Program-made: the position numbers and the translations under genes
NCBI GenBank assembly: GCA_016719615.1
Contig: JADJYQ010000006.1
Span: forward strand, 1 to 64,000
DNA from: Saprospiraceae bacterium
GTDB lineage: Bacteria; Bacteroidota; Bacteroidia; Chitinophagales; Saprospiraceae
Direction of reading: 5' to 3'
Length of the DNA: 64,000 nucleotides
Shown here: piece after piece, positions 26,261 to 34,809 of the stretch
Position numbering within the stretch: the stretch's first letter is position 1
How the letters are laid out: every line of letters begins with the position of its first letter
Notes under the pieces: generated by a model
The model's input: only the letters and a program-made list of their open reading frames with translations
Database searches by the model: none
Told to the model about the DNA's origin: nothing

Positions 26261-26875
26261 ATGGCTACCAAACCTGTCGTAAATAATATGTTATTGGTGT
26301 ATACTGAGCAAACACCCAATCCCGAGTCTTTAAAATTTGTTACGAATCAATTGCTTTATAAAGGTATTGCTGATTTTAAGGATCAGGAATTTGCCGGCAA
26401 ATGGTCTGAACTGGCATCCAAACTTTACGAAAAAGAATACGTTCAAGCGGTTTATATATCCAACAATTTTGTGACAATTACCAAAAAGCCATCTTACGAT
26501 TGGCAGGAAATCATGATTACTGCAAAGGAATACCTGAAAACCTTAATTGAAGAAGGCACTTCCATCGTTCATGAAGATTTTGAAGCTTTTCAAAAAGAAC
26601 AAATGGACGCTGACGTTGCACGTGAATATGATGGAAAAGACGGAGAGATCGTACAACGCATCCGCGAAATGATACAAACTTATGTAAAACCCGCTGTCGA
26701 GATGGATGGTGGTAATATCGAATTCAAAAGTTACAAAGATGGTGTCGTCACAGTAACCATGCAGGGTTCCTGCAGCGGGTGCCCATCCTCAACGGTCACC
26801 TTAAAAGCTGGCATCGAAGGTTTATTAAAAAGAATGGTTCCGGAAGTGCAGGAAGTGGTTGCGGAAGCTGAGTAG
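26261..26875 (+). CDS. NifU-like / Nfu iron-sulfur scaffold protein
   Basis: From the ATG at 26261 the 204-aa product has an N-terminal Nfu_N domain (VYTEQTPNPESLKFVTNQ, residues about 10-90) and a C-terminal NifU-type domain with KPAVEMDGGNIEF and the cluster-binding CSGCPSS (CxxC). Such proteins hold and transfer Fe-S clusters, as in E. coli NfuA or mitochondrial Nfu1. The domain order matches Nfu1. A region of repeated motifs follows the stop. Complete, with no oddities. Confidence 0.9.
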   Translation: MATKPVVNNMLLVYTEQTPNPESLKFVTNQLLYKGIADFKDQEFAGKWSELASKLYEKEYVQAVYISNNFVTITKKPSYDWQEIMITAKEYLKTLIEEGTSIVHEDFEAFQKEQMDADVAREYDGKDGEIVQRIREMIQTYVKPAVEMDGGNIEFKSYKDGVVTVTMQGSCSGCPSSTVTLKAGIEGLLKRMVPEVQEVVAEAE

Positions 26876-27266
26876 GACTTTAGGCTAAAGGGAAAAGGCT
26901 AAAGGGAAAAGGGTTTTCATTCATTACTAACAATTGTTAGTTTTTTAACATCCATAATAAAGAACAAAATATCATTTCATTGACCAAATTCGGATTTCCT
27001 TTAGCCTTTTCCCTTTCAAATTTGTATTCTTAAGGAAAGGCTGGAGGGATCATTCGTTTCCTAACATTTGTTAGTTTTATATTAGAATCCTCAAGTACCA
27101 AAAAACTCAAACAGCTTATTTACAGGCCCTGTTTTACTTTGACCTTTCCTCTTAAATCCTTGTTTACTAACAATTGTTAATTTTATATCATCAACAAAAA
27201 TGGACTTAAAACATTCAATCAATACTCAATCCCTTTAACCTTTTCCCTTAAGCCTTAAGCTTACAA
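26876..27266. repeat. Intergenic region with three palindromes and purine/pyrimidine repeats
   Basis: Two tandem GGCTAAAGGGAAAA units begin at about 26882, and the reverse complement type TTAGCCTTTTCCCTT appears near 27000 and again near 27235, so long stems are possible. Between them stand ACTAACAATTGTTAGT (26926-26941), CCTAACATTTGTTAGT (27060-27075) and ACTAACAATTGTTAAT (27166-27181), each followed by T-rich sequence. No coding region was seen. The palindromes could be operator sites or dispersed repeats. Confidence 0.6.
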
Positions 27267-27674
27267 CTACTCTTCCACTATCGTCCCATAATCCACCAGC
27301 AACTCTTCTCCAATAGCAATTTCACGTAAACTCACAAAATATTCACCCTCATTTACCGAAGCGATATTTGGCAAATCACTGTGGTTGAGGAAAAGTGAAA
27401 GATCCATCTGTTTGAATCCACCGGCTGGAACGTAATAGGTATTCTCATCAAACAAACAATACGTCTCCACCAAATGGCGGGCATGAGATGGGAGTGCTTG
27501 AAATTCCTGCATGCTTAGCGTATGCCATTCTCCCTGCTCAGTCGAAAAAAGGTTCTTGCAGTCTTTAGGGATATCGATAATTGCAAAAACGCCGATTCCA
27601 TGAAGTGGAGATGGTTTTAAGCATACAAAAGTATTGCAGCTAAGTTCTGCGAGAAGTTCTGATTTGGTGAACAT
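27267..27674 (-). CDS. SET domain protein
   Basis: From the ATG at 27674 (MFTKSELLAEL) the 135-aa product is a short stand-alone SET domain: GIGVFAIIDIPKD at the front, FLNHSDLPNIAS in the middle and GEELLVDYGT at the end, which are the S-adenosylmethionine- and lysine-channel motifs. Bacterial SET proteins methylate lysines of unknown targets. No pre-SET or post-SET cysteines are seen. The ATG at 27674 is preferred over the longer frame because the conserved domain begins soon after it. It stands between the repeat region and a DUF2541-like gene with little spacing. Confidence 0.8.
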   Translation of the reverse strand: MFTKSELLAELSCNTFVCLKPSPLHGIGVFAIIDIPKDCKNLFSTEQGEWHTLSMQEFQALPSHARHLVETYCLFDENTYYVPAGGFKQMDLSLFLNHSDLPNIASVNEGEYFVSLREIAIGEELLVDYGTIVEE

Positions 27675-27753
27675 GTTGCGAAGATAAATCAAAACAAAGC
27701 GTCCTGACAAATAGGATTTGCAGGACGCCTTTAGAATATTTAACAATCTTCTC

Positions 27754-28176
27754 TTAGTGTCTTCCCCAAAGCTCTACAACGGCACGACGTTTTTTATAAT
27801 TTTTAGTATCGTACCAGAATACTACTTTTTTGATAAAACGTTTGTTTCCGGGAAGGTCAATGACGCGACTCTCTTCACCGGCTCTGAACATATTTTTCAA
27901 TTCAATATTCTCAGTGCTCCCGTCGCCAAAGTGAACGACCATTTTATTCATGTCCATAGTTGAGCGCAGGACTTTAATTTTTAAGGCAGTAAACATTCCT
28001 TCTGCTGCGGTCACCTCGATCTCATCGCGGTCATTTGCAAAATTTACATTACGGGTACCCAGGAGTTCCCAACGTGGTTGGACCGCACATGTATTTACAA
28101 GACATGCCGCTGATGCCTGATTAAATGCTGTCAACAGAAACAGCGCAATTCCTAAAATTTGAATATGGTTTTTCAT
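27754..28176 (-). CDS. Secreted DUF2541-like protein
   Basis: MKNHIQILGIALFLLTAFNQASA is a signal peptide. The mature part is about 117 aa, with WELLGTRNVNFANDRDEIEV, a strand-rich body and a basic end (NYKKRRAVVELWGRH). This matches my memory of the DUF2541 family, small envelope proteins of unknown role. Two Cys residues lie near the mature N-terminus. The gap to the next gene on the strand is 70-80 bases on each side, so it may be independently transcribed. Confidence 0.6.
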   Translation of the reverse strand: MKNHIQILGIALFLLTAFNQASAACLVNTCAVQPRWELLGTRNVNFANDRDEIEVTAAEGMFTALKIKVLRSTMDMNKMVVHFGDGSTENIELKNMFRAGEESRVIDLPGNKRFIKKVVFWYDTKNYKKRRAVVELWGRH

Positions 28177-28245
28177 AATAGCTATATTTATTGTTTAGTT
28201 ATAAGACCCTGAATAAAGAAAAAGGTTTAATGCAAGAATTGAATA

Positions 28246-29013
28246 TTAATACTGTCCGTTTAAAGTCCAATCGTAATCGAGGTACTCGATTTGTATTTTT
28301 GGATCGAGTTTAGCAATGGGGCCATATTTTTGAATAAATAAATGCAAACCCTTTTTTCCACCAAAATCGTCCTGATACCAATTAAAAATGTTGGATAGTT
28401 TGATTTCCTTTTCTGAAATCACGTTTCGCGTTACATCTGAAAGAAACCTTCGCGAGCAAAGATCCATTTGTGATTGAAGTTGGTCTGCTGTAAAAGCCTG
28501 ATTTAATAAAGCCGGACAGGATTTGGAAGCACAGACCAGAACCATATGAATTCTTGGATCTTTAAATTTCTTTCTTAAAATTCCATGTTCGATATTGTTG
28601 AGATCGTATTTTTTTTCATCGATTGAAATAAATTTCAGATCCCAGGTGCTATTGATAAAAGGAATTTTACCTCCAATTTCTTTGATGCTGTTTACGCCAG
28701 GATTTCGGATCATCAGCTGAATGGTAAATGCATTATATGCATTAATCCAATAAGCCATTTCTTCATTTTGAGTCCAATTTGCCTGAGGTGCATTTCTGCT
28801 CAAGCTGTTCAAATACACATTTAAACGGTTGCTATCTTTTATAAATGCTTTATAATTGACCCATCCGGTTTCGCTCACGTGTTTAGACAAGAGTTCATTC
28901 CATAAGCTGTGTTTTAAACTTTGAGCAAAAACACATTCGAAAAAAATGGAGCACCATAAAAAAAAAATGGATCGTTGTATGAAAGAAAGATATTTATTCA
29001 AGATTATTTGCAT
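28246..29013 (-). CDS. DUF547 domain protein, secreted
   Basis: The 255-aa product has a long N-terminal hydrophobic signal (FIQRSIFFLWCSIFFECVFA) and a DUF547 domain: VNYKAFIKD, EEMAYWINAYNAFTIQLM, the Cys motif VLVCASKSCPALLNQAF, and FNWYQDDFG near the end. DUF547 proteins are widespread and uncharacterised. It is the second of two genes with the MtfA-like gene upstream, spacing 13 bases. No defects. Confidence 0.8.
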   Translation of the reverse strand: MQIILNKYLSFIQRSIFFLWCSIFFECVFAQSLKHSLWNELLSKHVSETGWVNYKAFIKDSNRLNVYLNSLSRNAPQANWTQNEEMAYWINAYNAFTIQLMIRNPGVNSIKEIGGKIPFINSTWDLKFISIDEKKYDLNNIEHGILRKKFKDPRIHMVLVCASKSCPALLNQAFTADQLQSQMDLCSRRFLSDVTRNVISEKEIKLSNIFNWYQDDFGGKKGLHLFIQKYGPIAKLDPKIQIEYLDYDWTLNGQY

Positions 29014-29026
29014 GCTTATGAAGTCC

Positions 29027-29836
29027 TCATTGCAAAACGAAACGGTTAATAAATTGGTATTGATCGGGCCATTTATTTTTCATAATAGAATTATAACATA
29101 AATAATAATATAACAACATTCCCGCCAGCGACAAAATGGGTTGTCCTATATATGTTTTAAGATCTGTTTCGTTGGTTTGTATGTGAGTACAACAATCTGA
29201 AATGATTTCATCACTAAGCGCTCCCCAATCGTCAGGCATTTTATGCAATTGGAAGAAAACCTGTCCCCATTCATAAATCGAAATGTTAAAATATGATTCC
29301 GGTTTGAGATAAGCAGACTCCAGATGCGGCAATGAAAAAATGAGAACACCATCTTCGTGCTCCGTTTCAGAAATATGTAAATAATCCTGTTGTGGACTTG
29401 GAAATTGATGGAAATAAAAAACGATCCTATTGTAATGGTCTGCGCCTTTGGTGCCGTAGTATAAGCCCAAATAAATAGCGGGAGCAAGGCACATGAGTTT
29501 CCATTCTTCCGGGATCTCTTTTTCAGCCATATTTATGAATTCCTTATGGTATAACTCACGGGCTAATTTCTGGTCGAAATGCTCGCGTTGGACCTTATTT
29601 AGATTTTCGTAATATGGTGCAAAATTTATCAGCCAATTTCTCTCATAATCAGAAATATTGGGTGGATTTTTATTGAACCACCAATTATTGACCAGATCAG
29701 CGAAAATAAAACTGGCTACCACGAGTAGTCCAGAAGGGATCAGGATCCATAAGCTATTGATGTCATCCTTGTCTGACTGCCACAGACAAAGCAGGAAGAT
29801 GGCTGCGCATAGCGTTTGTAAACGTCTTGAGGGCAT
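29027..29836 (-). CDS. MtfA/M90-like membrane protein lacking the HExxH motif
   Basis: The 269-aa product has a short hydrophobic N-terminal region (residues about 32-48) and a soluble part that recalls the MtfA (peptidase M90) family: FDQKLARELYHKEF, then a conserved LAPAIYLGL-type helix, an IVFYFHQFPSPQQ strand, and the segment where M90 members carry HEFAH. Here that segment is NISIYEWGQ (residues 184-192), so both zinc-binding His residues are lost. The resemblance is by eye. If it is real, this is a catalytically dead homologue. It precedes the DUF547 gene by 13 bases. Confidence 0.5.
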   Translation of the reverse strand: MPSRRLQTLCAAIFLLCLWQSDKDDINSLWILIPSGLLVVASFIFADLVNNWWFNKNPPNISDYERNWLINFAPYYENLNKVQREHFDQKLARELYHKEFINMAEKEIPEEWKLMCLAPAIYLGLYYGTKGADHYNRIVFYFHQFPSPQQDYLHISETEHEDGVLIFSLPHLESAYLKPESYFNISIYEWGQVFFQLHKMPDDWGALSDEIISDCCTHIQTNETDLKTYIGQPILSLAGMLLYYYLCYNSIMKNKWPDQYQFINRFVLQ

Positions 29837-30000
29837 ATATCACAAAATGAGCTTAAAGTTAATTCTCAATAGTATAAAGTTTGATTCTATTATGAATAGA
29901 CATCATACCATCCATTTTTAAGAATAAAAGTGAAAAACCAGAAAATTCAATAAACTTCGGAATTAGCTGAATAATTGACTTCAATTCTTAGCTAAATACT

Positions 30001-30030
30001 TTTGAGTCTTTCCAATTTCAGTTATATTTG
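30001..30030 (+). promoter_or_regulatory. Promoter of tRNA-Phe
   Basis: TTTG (30001-30004) is followed after 18 bases by TATATTTG (30023-30030), an exact TAnnTTTG. It lies 67 bases upstream of the tRNA 5' end. Confidence 0.7.
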
Positions 30031-30036
30031 CGTCCC

Positions 30037-30052
30037 TTCTGCGAAAGCAGAA
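30037..30052 (+). other. GAAA-capped hairpin in the tRNA-Phe leader
   Basis: TTCTGC-GAAA-GCAGAA is a perfect 6-bp stem with a GNRA tetraloop. It starts at or just after the predicted transcription start and would stand in the 5' leader of the pre-tRNA. Confidence 0.6.
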
Positions 30053-30096
30053 TGAGTAGAATTAACTCATTATCAATGTTTTAGTTCTGTTCAGGA

Positions 30097-30169
<73 letters not shown>

Positions 30170-30171
30170 CG

Positions 30172-30207
30172 AAAAGCCCTTGTAAGTCTTTGATTTGCAA
30201 GGGTTTT
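30172..30207 (+). terminator. Rho-independent terminator of tRNA-Phe
   Basis: An AAAAGCCCTTG arm and a CAAGGGTTTT arm flank a short loop and end in a T-rich run just after the tRNA. Confidence 0.75.
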
Positions 30208-30311
30208 GTTTTTCATGCCTCCTTTTTTGCCACCTCTTTCATTAAACTAAGGCAAACACTATTGAACGCATTTAAAGATATAACAAATTGAAGATTCAAT
30301 TCTATTTGCTA

Positions 30312-30455
30312 TTAAACTCCTACCAAAATAACACCTGGTTGGAAATCCTCACTGTAAAGTGGTTTTATTGTTTCATAAACATCCTGACTGGTTTTAATCT
30401 GAGGCCTGTCAGGGCTTTTAGAATGATAACTGACTTGAATTTCTGATAGTTTCAT
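30312..30455 (-). pseudogene. RadC/JAB-like gene fragment (47 codons)
   Basis: Read leftward from the ATG at 30455, the fragment begins MKLSEIQVSYHSKSPDRPQI and continues KTSQDVYETIKPLYSEDF before a stop at 30312-30314. This resembles the N-terminus of RadC-like JAB-domain proteins found on mobile elements; the metal-binding JAMM part is missing. The frame then ends in a short unrelated tail, so it is a truncated remnant. Confidence 0.4.
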
Positions 30456-30509
30456 GGATGTTTATTCTGGGTTATGAAAAGAGTTACTTTGAAATATTAC
30501 TAACATAAT

Positions 30510-30836
30510 GGTATATGTAAGTGAGCTATGATACCCTGGCTTGATATAGTTGGATGTATGATTAATTGTTTCTTTAGATTGTAGTGTCAATTCACCAAGA
30601 CTTAATTTGATTTTACCTTTTACATAATTAGCTCAATTAAAGAACAACACATTGAATTCCTCAACCAATTCCATATCATCACCCCGATTTATCCGGAATA
30701 TCTTTTCTGCATCCGAAGAATTATTAATTCTTGGATGACTATCTATTGGTAAATTGGATTGATACTTAATTTTTACTTCAGGTACCTGCAACAAAGGAAG
30801 TGATTGTCTCTCGCCATTTGATTTTTGATGATTACT
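30510..30836 (-). pseudogene. Second RadC/JAB-like fragment
   Basis: In one minus-strand frame the sequence reads LPLLQVPEVKIKYQSN, then PRINNSSDAEKIF and DDMELVEEFNVLFFN, a stop codon, and ANYVKGKIKLSLGELT in the same frame. The order resembles the first half of a RadC-like protein. The internal stop and lack of a JAMM motif mark it as decayed. It lies next to the first fragment. Confidence 0.35.
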
Positions 30837-31870
30837 GATATAGATTGTTAAGTAATATTTCTAAACCAGTGTATTAGTCAAAGAAATCAAAACCAAGACT
30901 GCAGATTTTTCCAGATTGGCATTAAATAAATTTTATATAAACCCTGTTAATGACATTTCTTCTCAGGGTTTCTACTGATAGGGTATCAGGGTAAACCCTG
31001 AATTTTTACTTTAAAAGTAAAATTTAACAAAAATTATTTGGAAGTAATTTTAATAAGTTGTATTATTGTTATCTCATTTACAAGTCACCCATTTTCAATT
31101 CTAATTAAGCGTTCAAAACAAAGAAGAAATATTTGAATATTTTTTCTTTAGCGGATATTAAGCATTTTTCAAAGACATGAAAACTGTTTCTTTGATTCAG
31201 TTGGTAAAATATTTTTTAACAAAAAATCCAAAACCATGGAAAATCAAGATCTTACTCCACCAGACAGGTCAAGGCTGTTTGAAAGCCAAAACTTGTTTTT
31301 CTGATTAACTATTTTGTTTTATCCTCAAATCGTTAAGGATAAACACACATTGGCCCTTCAAATTGACCTTTGAGTAAATACTTGGAAAAACTGGGTTTAC
31401 ATTCAGCCATACTTCTGGTTTTATTTAATCTACTTAGCATTGCCATATAAAGCAATTTGGCGCATATGAATTATCGATGAATAGCTATACAATTGATGAA
31501 AATTGATAATATTTTTGTTCAATTTAAATATAAAGTCAATAGAAAATTAACTGCAATCATTATTAATTAAAATATTTCTTGTTCAATCAAGAATAATGAT
31601 CTTTAAATAAAAATTTAAGACCATTCAAGAAATTTTGATTTTATAAAAAATATTTCATGTTTAATATTGGTATGCTATGTTGAGAAATTATTGCTCTTTC
31701 AGCGTTTGAGAATTGAGAACGTGTCTTGTTAAGTAAGGAAATTATTTGAATAGGATTATATTTTACGATTGAAATTTAATTTTGTTTATTTAATGTAGTT
31801 CTATATGATAAATTGTTAATTTCATTAAAAAGGAGAAGTAAATATTTATTTATTTTTAAATGTAAGTCAT
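30837..31870. other. AT-rich intergenic region, no gene seen
   Basis: About 1 kb with stops in every frame. It includes an imperfect inverted repeat TCAGGGTTT...AAACCCTGA (about 30963-31003) and a 22-codon open stretch from an ATG near 31236 (MENQDLTPPDRSRL) that is too short to support. Probably eroded mobile DNA. Confidence 0.5.
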
Positions 31871-31957
31871 ATGAAAAATTTATTATTTCTATTATTTTTT
31901 ACAGTTGTTTGTAATACTCCCCATTTATTGGACCAAAAGTTGAGTTCGTTAAGTTAA
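31871..31957 (+). pseudogene. Lipoprotein signal sequence cut off by an IS element
   Basis: ATG at 31871 starts MKNLLFLLFFTVVCNT, a typical lipoprotein signal with a Cys after FTVV. The IS3 element begins inside codon 13, so the remaining in-frame codons are IS sequence until a stop at 31955-31957. The rest of the gene is not on the other side of the IS, so it was lost by deletion. Confidence 0.5.
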
Positions 31958-31968
31958 TAAAATTCATA

Positions 31969-32827
31969 TTAAGCTGCATGATTTTTAATGGAATCATCGT
32001 ATCGTTTATTGGGAGTTTGTCCGGTAGTTTGGTGCATTTTCCGGTGGTAATAGGCGATATGGTTTTGAACTCCTTCAAAAAGTTCAAAACCATTATCGCA
32101 TGGATTGAGATAAATATAATCGTACTTTAAAGTTTTCCAGAATCTTTCAATCCAGGTATTATCTGTAGCTCTTCCTTTGCCATCCATTGAGATCAATATC
32201 TTTTCAGATTCCAAATAATGAGTCCACATCGCACTTGTAAATTGAGAACCTTGATCCGAGTTTATAATATTGGGTTTACCATTGACAGCAATGGCTTCTT
32301 TTTAAAGCAGCAACACACCATTGTTTACTCATACTATTACTTATACTCCAGCCCATGATTTTGCGACTATAAACATCAATGAAGGCAATCATGTACATAA
32401 ATCCTTTAGCCATCGGGATGTACGTAATATCGGTACACCAAACCTGATTGGCATGTGTGATTTCCAGATTTCTGAGTAAATACGGTTTAATAAATTGCTT
32501 TAGGCCCTGTTTTGTTAGGTTTTTGCGACGATATATTGTTTGCCATCCCATAACCTTAAACAACCTCCTTATTCGTTTAGGACCTACCGGATATCCTTTT
32601 TCCTTTAAAAGATTCACCATTGATTTAACCCCTTCTGTCGGGTGCTGTAACAAATGCTTATCCATGATATTCATCATTTTAACATTTTCAGGCTTTTCCT
32701 GAACAGGCTGGTAATAAAGTGTGCTCCTTGGTACGTTCAATAGATCACACTGTTTGCGAATACTCAGCTTTTGTGGTTTCGTATGCACCATCTCTATTCG
32801 TTGTTTCATATCCCCAGTTTCTTGCAA
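31969..32827 (-). CDS. IS3-family transposase OrfB, single frameshift
   Basis: The upper frame (32276-32827) has the HTH_21 region (SIRKQCDLLNVPRSTLYY), the HPTEGVKSMVNLLKEKGY segment and the first core Asp in WCTDITYIPM. The lower frame (31969-32229) holds the second Asp (NSDQGSQFT) just upstream and the Glu in DNTWIERFWKTLKYDYI, completing the DDE triad. They are joined by removing one A from an A5 run (T5 at 32299-32303), which looks like a homopolymer error. OrfB is probably made as an OrfAB fusion by a minus-one shift at the A8 run at 32829-32836. Confidence 0.85.
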
Positions 32828-33099
32828 CTTTTTTTTAAAAAATCATTCTCTACTTTCAATTGGCCGATTTGTGCATACAATTTCTCCATTTCAGCTGAAT
32901 CAGTATCATACTGAGCTGATTTTGAGTTGTCGAAAATAGATCCCATGTTCTCTAAAAATTCAGTTTTCCACTTGGAAATCATAACGGGATTAACATCAAA
33001 CTGAAGACTAAGATCAGCCATAGTCTTTTTGTTTTTAATGGCTTCTAATGCCACACTGGCCTTAAAGGCCCCGGTAAATTTGCGTCTTGTTTTTTTCAT
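32806..33099 (-). CDS. IS3-family transposase OrfA
   Basis: The 97-aa product begins MKKTRRKFTGAFKASVALEA and has the helix-turn-helix FDVNPVMISKWKTEF and a leucine-zipper-like tail (MEKLYAQIGQLKVENDFLKK). It overlaps OrfB by 22 bases at a TTTTTTAAAAAAAAG run, the usual kind of slippage site for making the OrfAB transposase. Intact. Confidence 0.85.
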   Translation of the reverse strand: MKKTRRKFTGAFKASVALEAIKNKKTMADLSLQFDVNPVMISKWKTEFLENMGSIFDNSKSAQYDTDSAEMEKLYAQIGQLKVENDFLKKSCKKLGI

Positions 33100-33164
33100 A
33101 GGTCTAGTAAATTTAAGTGTTTTTTTTAACTAAACCTCTGGTCTCAATTTAGGGGAGTATTACA

Positions 33165-33714
33165 TCTCAATAATTCGATATTCCGGTAAATGATATGCAA
33201 ACTTACTTACCAGGATAAAGTTTAATAAGCTAACATCAGCTTCACACTTAGAGATAGGTTCGGCTACCGGATCGGCTATAATTATTTTTCCGTCTGTGGG
33301 ATCAACATACTTGTTTCTGACATAATGCTTAACATAAAGTTTTGCGGGCTTGAATGCCAATTTTTCTTGAACTATCTGCCCAATACAAGTCATTGAGCTA
33401 ACATCTTGTTGCATCGGTAATATTTGTTGCTCTACCGGTAGATGCGTACACTGTGCTAATAATTGCCGGCCTTTATGATTGCTTTTTTGTGGTTTGTTCC
33501 TTTCGTAAGCAATTGTCTCTTTTTGCTGCTCCGGTACCTTGGAAATCAAATTATTTTGATCAAACAAATTGGCTAAGGGTGAGGATTCTGAAATAAATCG
33601 TTCTCTGCGTTGACCAAATACCAGTCTTTGTAATTGTGAGTATTGATCAAATAATACCATGTAAGATTCGGTTAATTCTTCGCGAGATAATTTATTTATA
33701 TCCGAAATAGTCAC
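33165..33714 (-). pseudogene. IS66 transposase (TnpC) N-terminal fragment
   Basis: The fragment of about 180 codons begins MTISDINKLSREELTESYM and contains the N-terminal coil, a zinc-binding-like Cys segment, and the KYVDPTDGKIIIADP and SKFAYHLPEYRIIEM stretches that precede the DDE domain in IS66. It is cut at 33164 by the end of the IS3 element; the DDE core is missing. It is therefore dead. Confidence 0.85.
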
Positions 33715-33754
33715 ACATAAATTTACGAATATTCATTCATATATAAAAATTATT

Positions 33755-34129
33755 TCATACATTTATTTGCATAGTTAATTCATTCGCATTCTGTTCAAAT
33801 CGTTTACGTTGCCTTATTTTTTGCAAGCTGATGCCTCCGATCAACATTACCAAGTGGTCGTACCGGATTGGATGTTTTTTGTCAGGACTTAGAATCTTTT
33901 CAAATCTTCCCCTTTCCAGCTTCTTATAATACATTACAAATCCATCGGCATCTCAGACCAGGAGCTTAATAATATCTCTGGGCTTATTGAAAAAAATGTA
34001 TACATCGCCATTCAAAGGATTGCATTGAAGTTCATTGCGTACAATTCCTGATAAGCGATTGTACCCACATCGCATATCTGTGTCTACAGTATAAACATAA
34101 AATCTCTGATGAGAAGGAAAGCCTAGCAT
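33755..34129 (-). pseudogene. IS66 TnpB (Orf2) with in-frame TGA
   Basis: From the ATG at 34129 the frame reads like IS66 Orf2: YVYTVDTDMRCGYNRLSGIV, LNGDVYIFFNKPRDIIKLLV, then TGA (33953-33955), then DADGFVMYYKKLERGRFEKI and a basic end at 33755. Intact relatives have Trp (TGG) at this place, so one G-to-A change created the stop. Its start overlaps the end of tnpA, as in intact elements. Confidence 0.75.
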
Positions 34130-34428
34130 TCCATCAACCGGCGTATATATTGAGGATCCAATCGGTGATAAACAATCAATTCAATCTGATTGGGGAATAC
34201 TATTTTCATTAATTGAGACTCAGCTTGAATTAATGAATCCACTTTATCAACTAATTTAAAATTGCCTCTATCACTATGCCCGTCAAAACGCTTTTTCCAG
34301 TACCTGAATGTATGCTCTTTTATTCCGTTAGCTTCACAATATTTACGGACGCTCAGACTTGTGGCTGAATGAGCACTTATATGTTGCTCCATTGTCATTG
34401 ATCCAATTTCCATATTCATTTTATTCAT
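34123..34428 (-). CDS. IS66 TnpA (Orf1)
   Basis: From the ATG at 34428 (MNKMNMEIGSM) the 101-aa product has the helix-turn-helix region SLSVRKYCEANGIKEHTFRYWKKRF typical of IS66 Orf1 and a short strand-rich C-terminus ending RRLMEC. It is the only intact gene of this IS66 copy. A TTG-initiated extension to 34461 is possible. Its stop codon overlaps the start of tnpB. Confidence 0.7.
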   Translation of the reverse strand: MNKMNMEIGSMTMEQHISAHSATSLSVRKYCEANGIKEHTFRYWKKRFDGHSDRGNFKLVDKVDSLIQAESQLMKIVFPNQIELIVYHRLDPQYIRRLMEC

Positions 34429-34487
34429 ATTTTTGAGTGAGCAAAAGTAGCGTCCCTTCAAATTATATCAAATATGTATTTGGTCGG

Positions 34488-34652
34488 ATGGATACGTTTG
34501 CAACGTGCAAACTACATGACATTAACCCATATGATTGGTTAACCGATGTGTTCCACAGAATTAAGGATCATCCTATAAACCGTATCTCAGAACTACTTCC
34601 ACAGAATTGGTACAGGTCAACCGCGAAGAAGAACATTGAGAGTGTTGCCTAA
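34488..34652 (+). pseudogene. IS66 transposase C-terminal fragment on the opposite strand
   Basis: The plus-strand frame reads TCKLHDINPYDWLTDVFHRI then HPINRISELLPQNW, which is the conserved C-terminal domain of IS66 transposases. It stands back to back with tnpA (minus strand), about 60 bases away, so it must come from a second IS66 copy or from an inversion. The catalytic domain is absent. Confidence 0.8.
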
Positions 34653-34809
34653 GTGCACTTCGTGGGACGATACGCTTAAAAACAGATCCATGTTACTAAA
34701 TGAAGAAAGTCCTGAGACCCTTAATATTCTTAATAAAGCTGATAGCTTTCAGACGTTTATTGTACTGACTACTAAACCACTATTTTGACAGGATAAAAAT
34801 TCACCGCTA

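Larger units (their letters stand above)
31910..33164 (-). mobile_element. IS3-family insertion sequence (1255 bp)
   Basis: Both ends begin TGTAATACTCCCC reading inward (31910 onward and, on the other strand, from 33164), and are imperfect inverted repeats beyond that. OrfA and OrfB lie on the minus strand. There is no target duplication: GTT stands outside the left end and TCT outside the right. The left neighbour is a cut lipoprotein gene and the right neighbour a cut IS66 transposase, so a deletion or recombination joined two different places through this element. Confidence 0.85.

Noticed and set aside
33953..33955. TGA in IS66 tnpB read as selenocysteine or as a recoded Trp codon
   Set aside because: No selenocysteine element was seen, and other genes in the window use TGA as a normal stop. 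A simple point mutation is enough.
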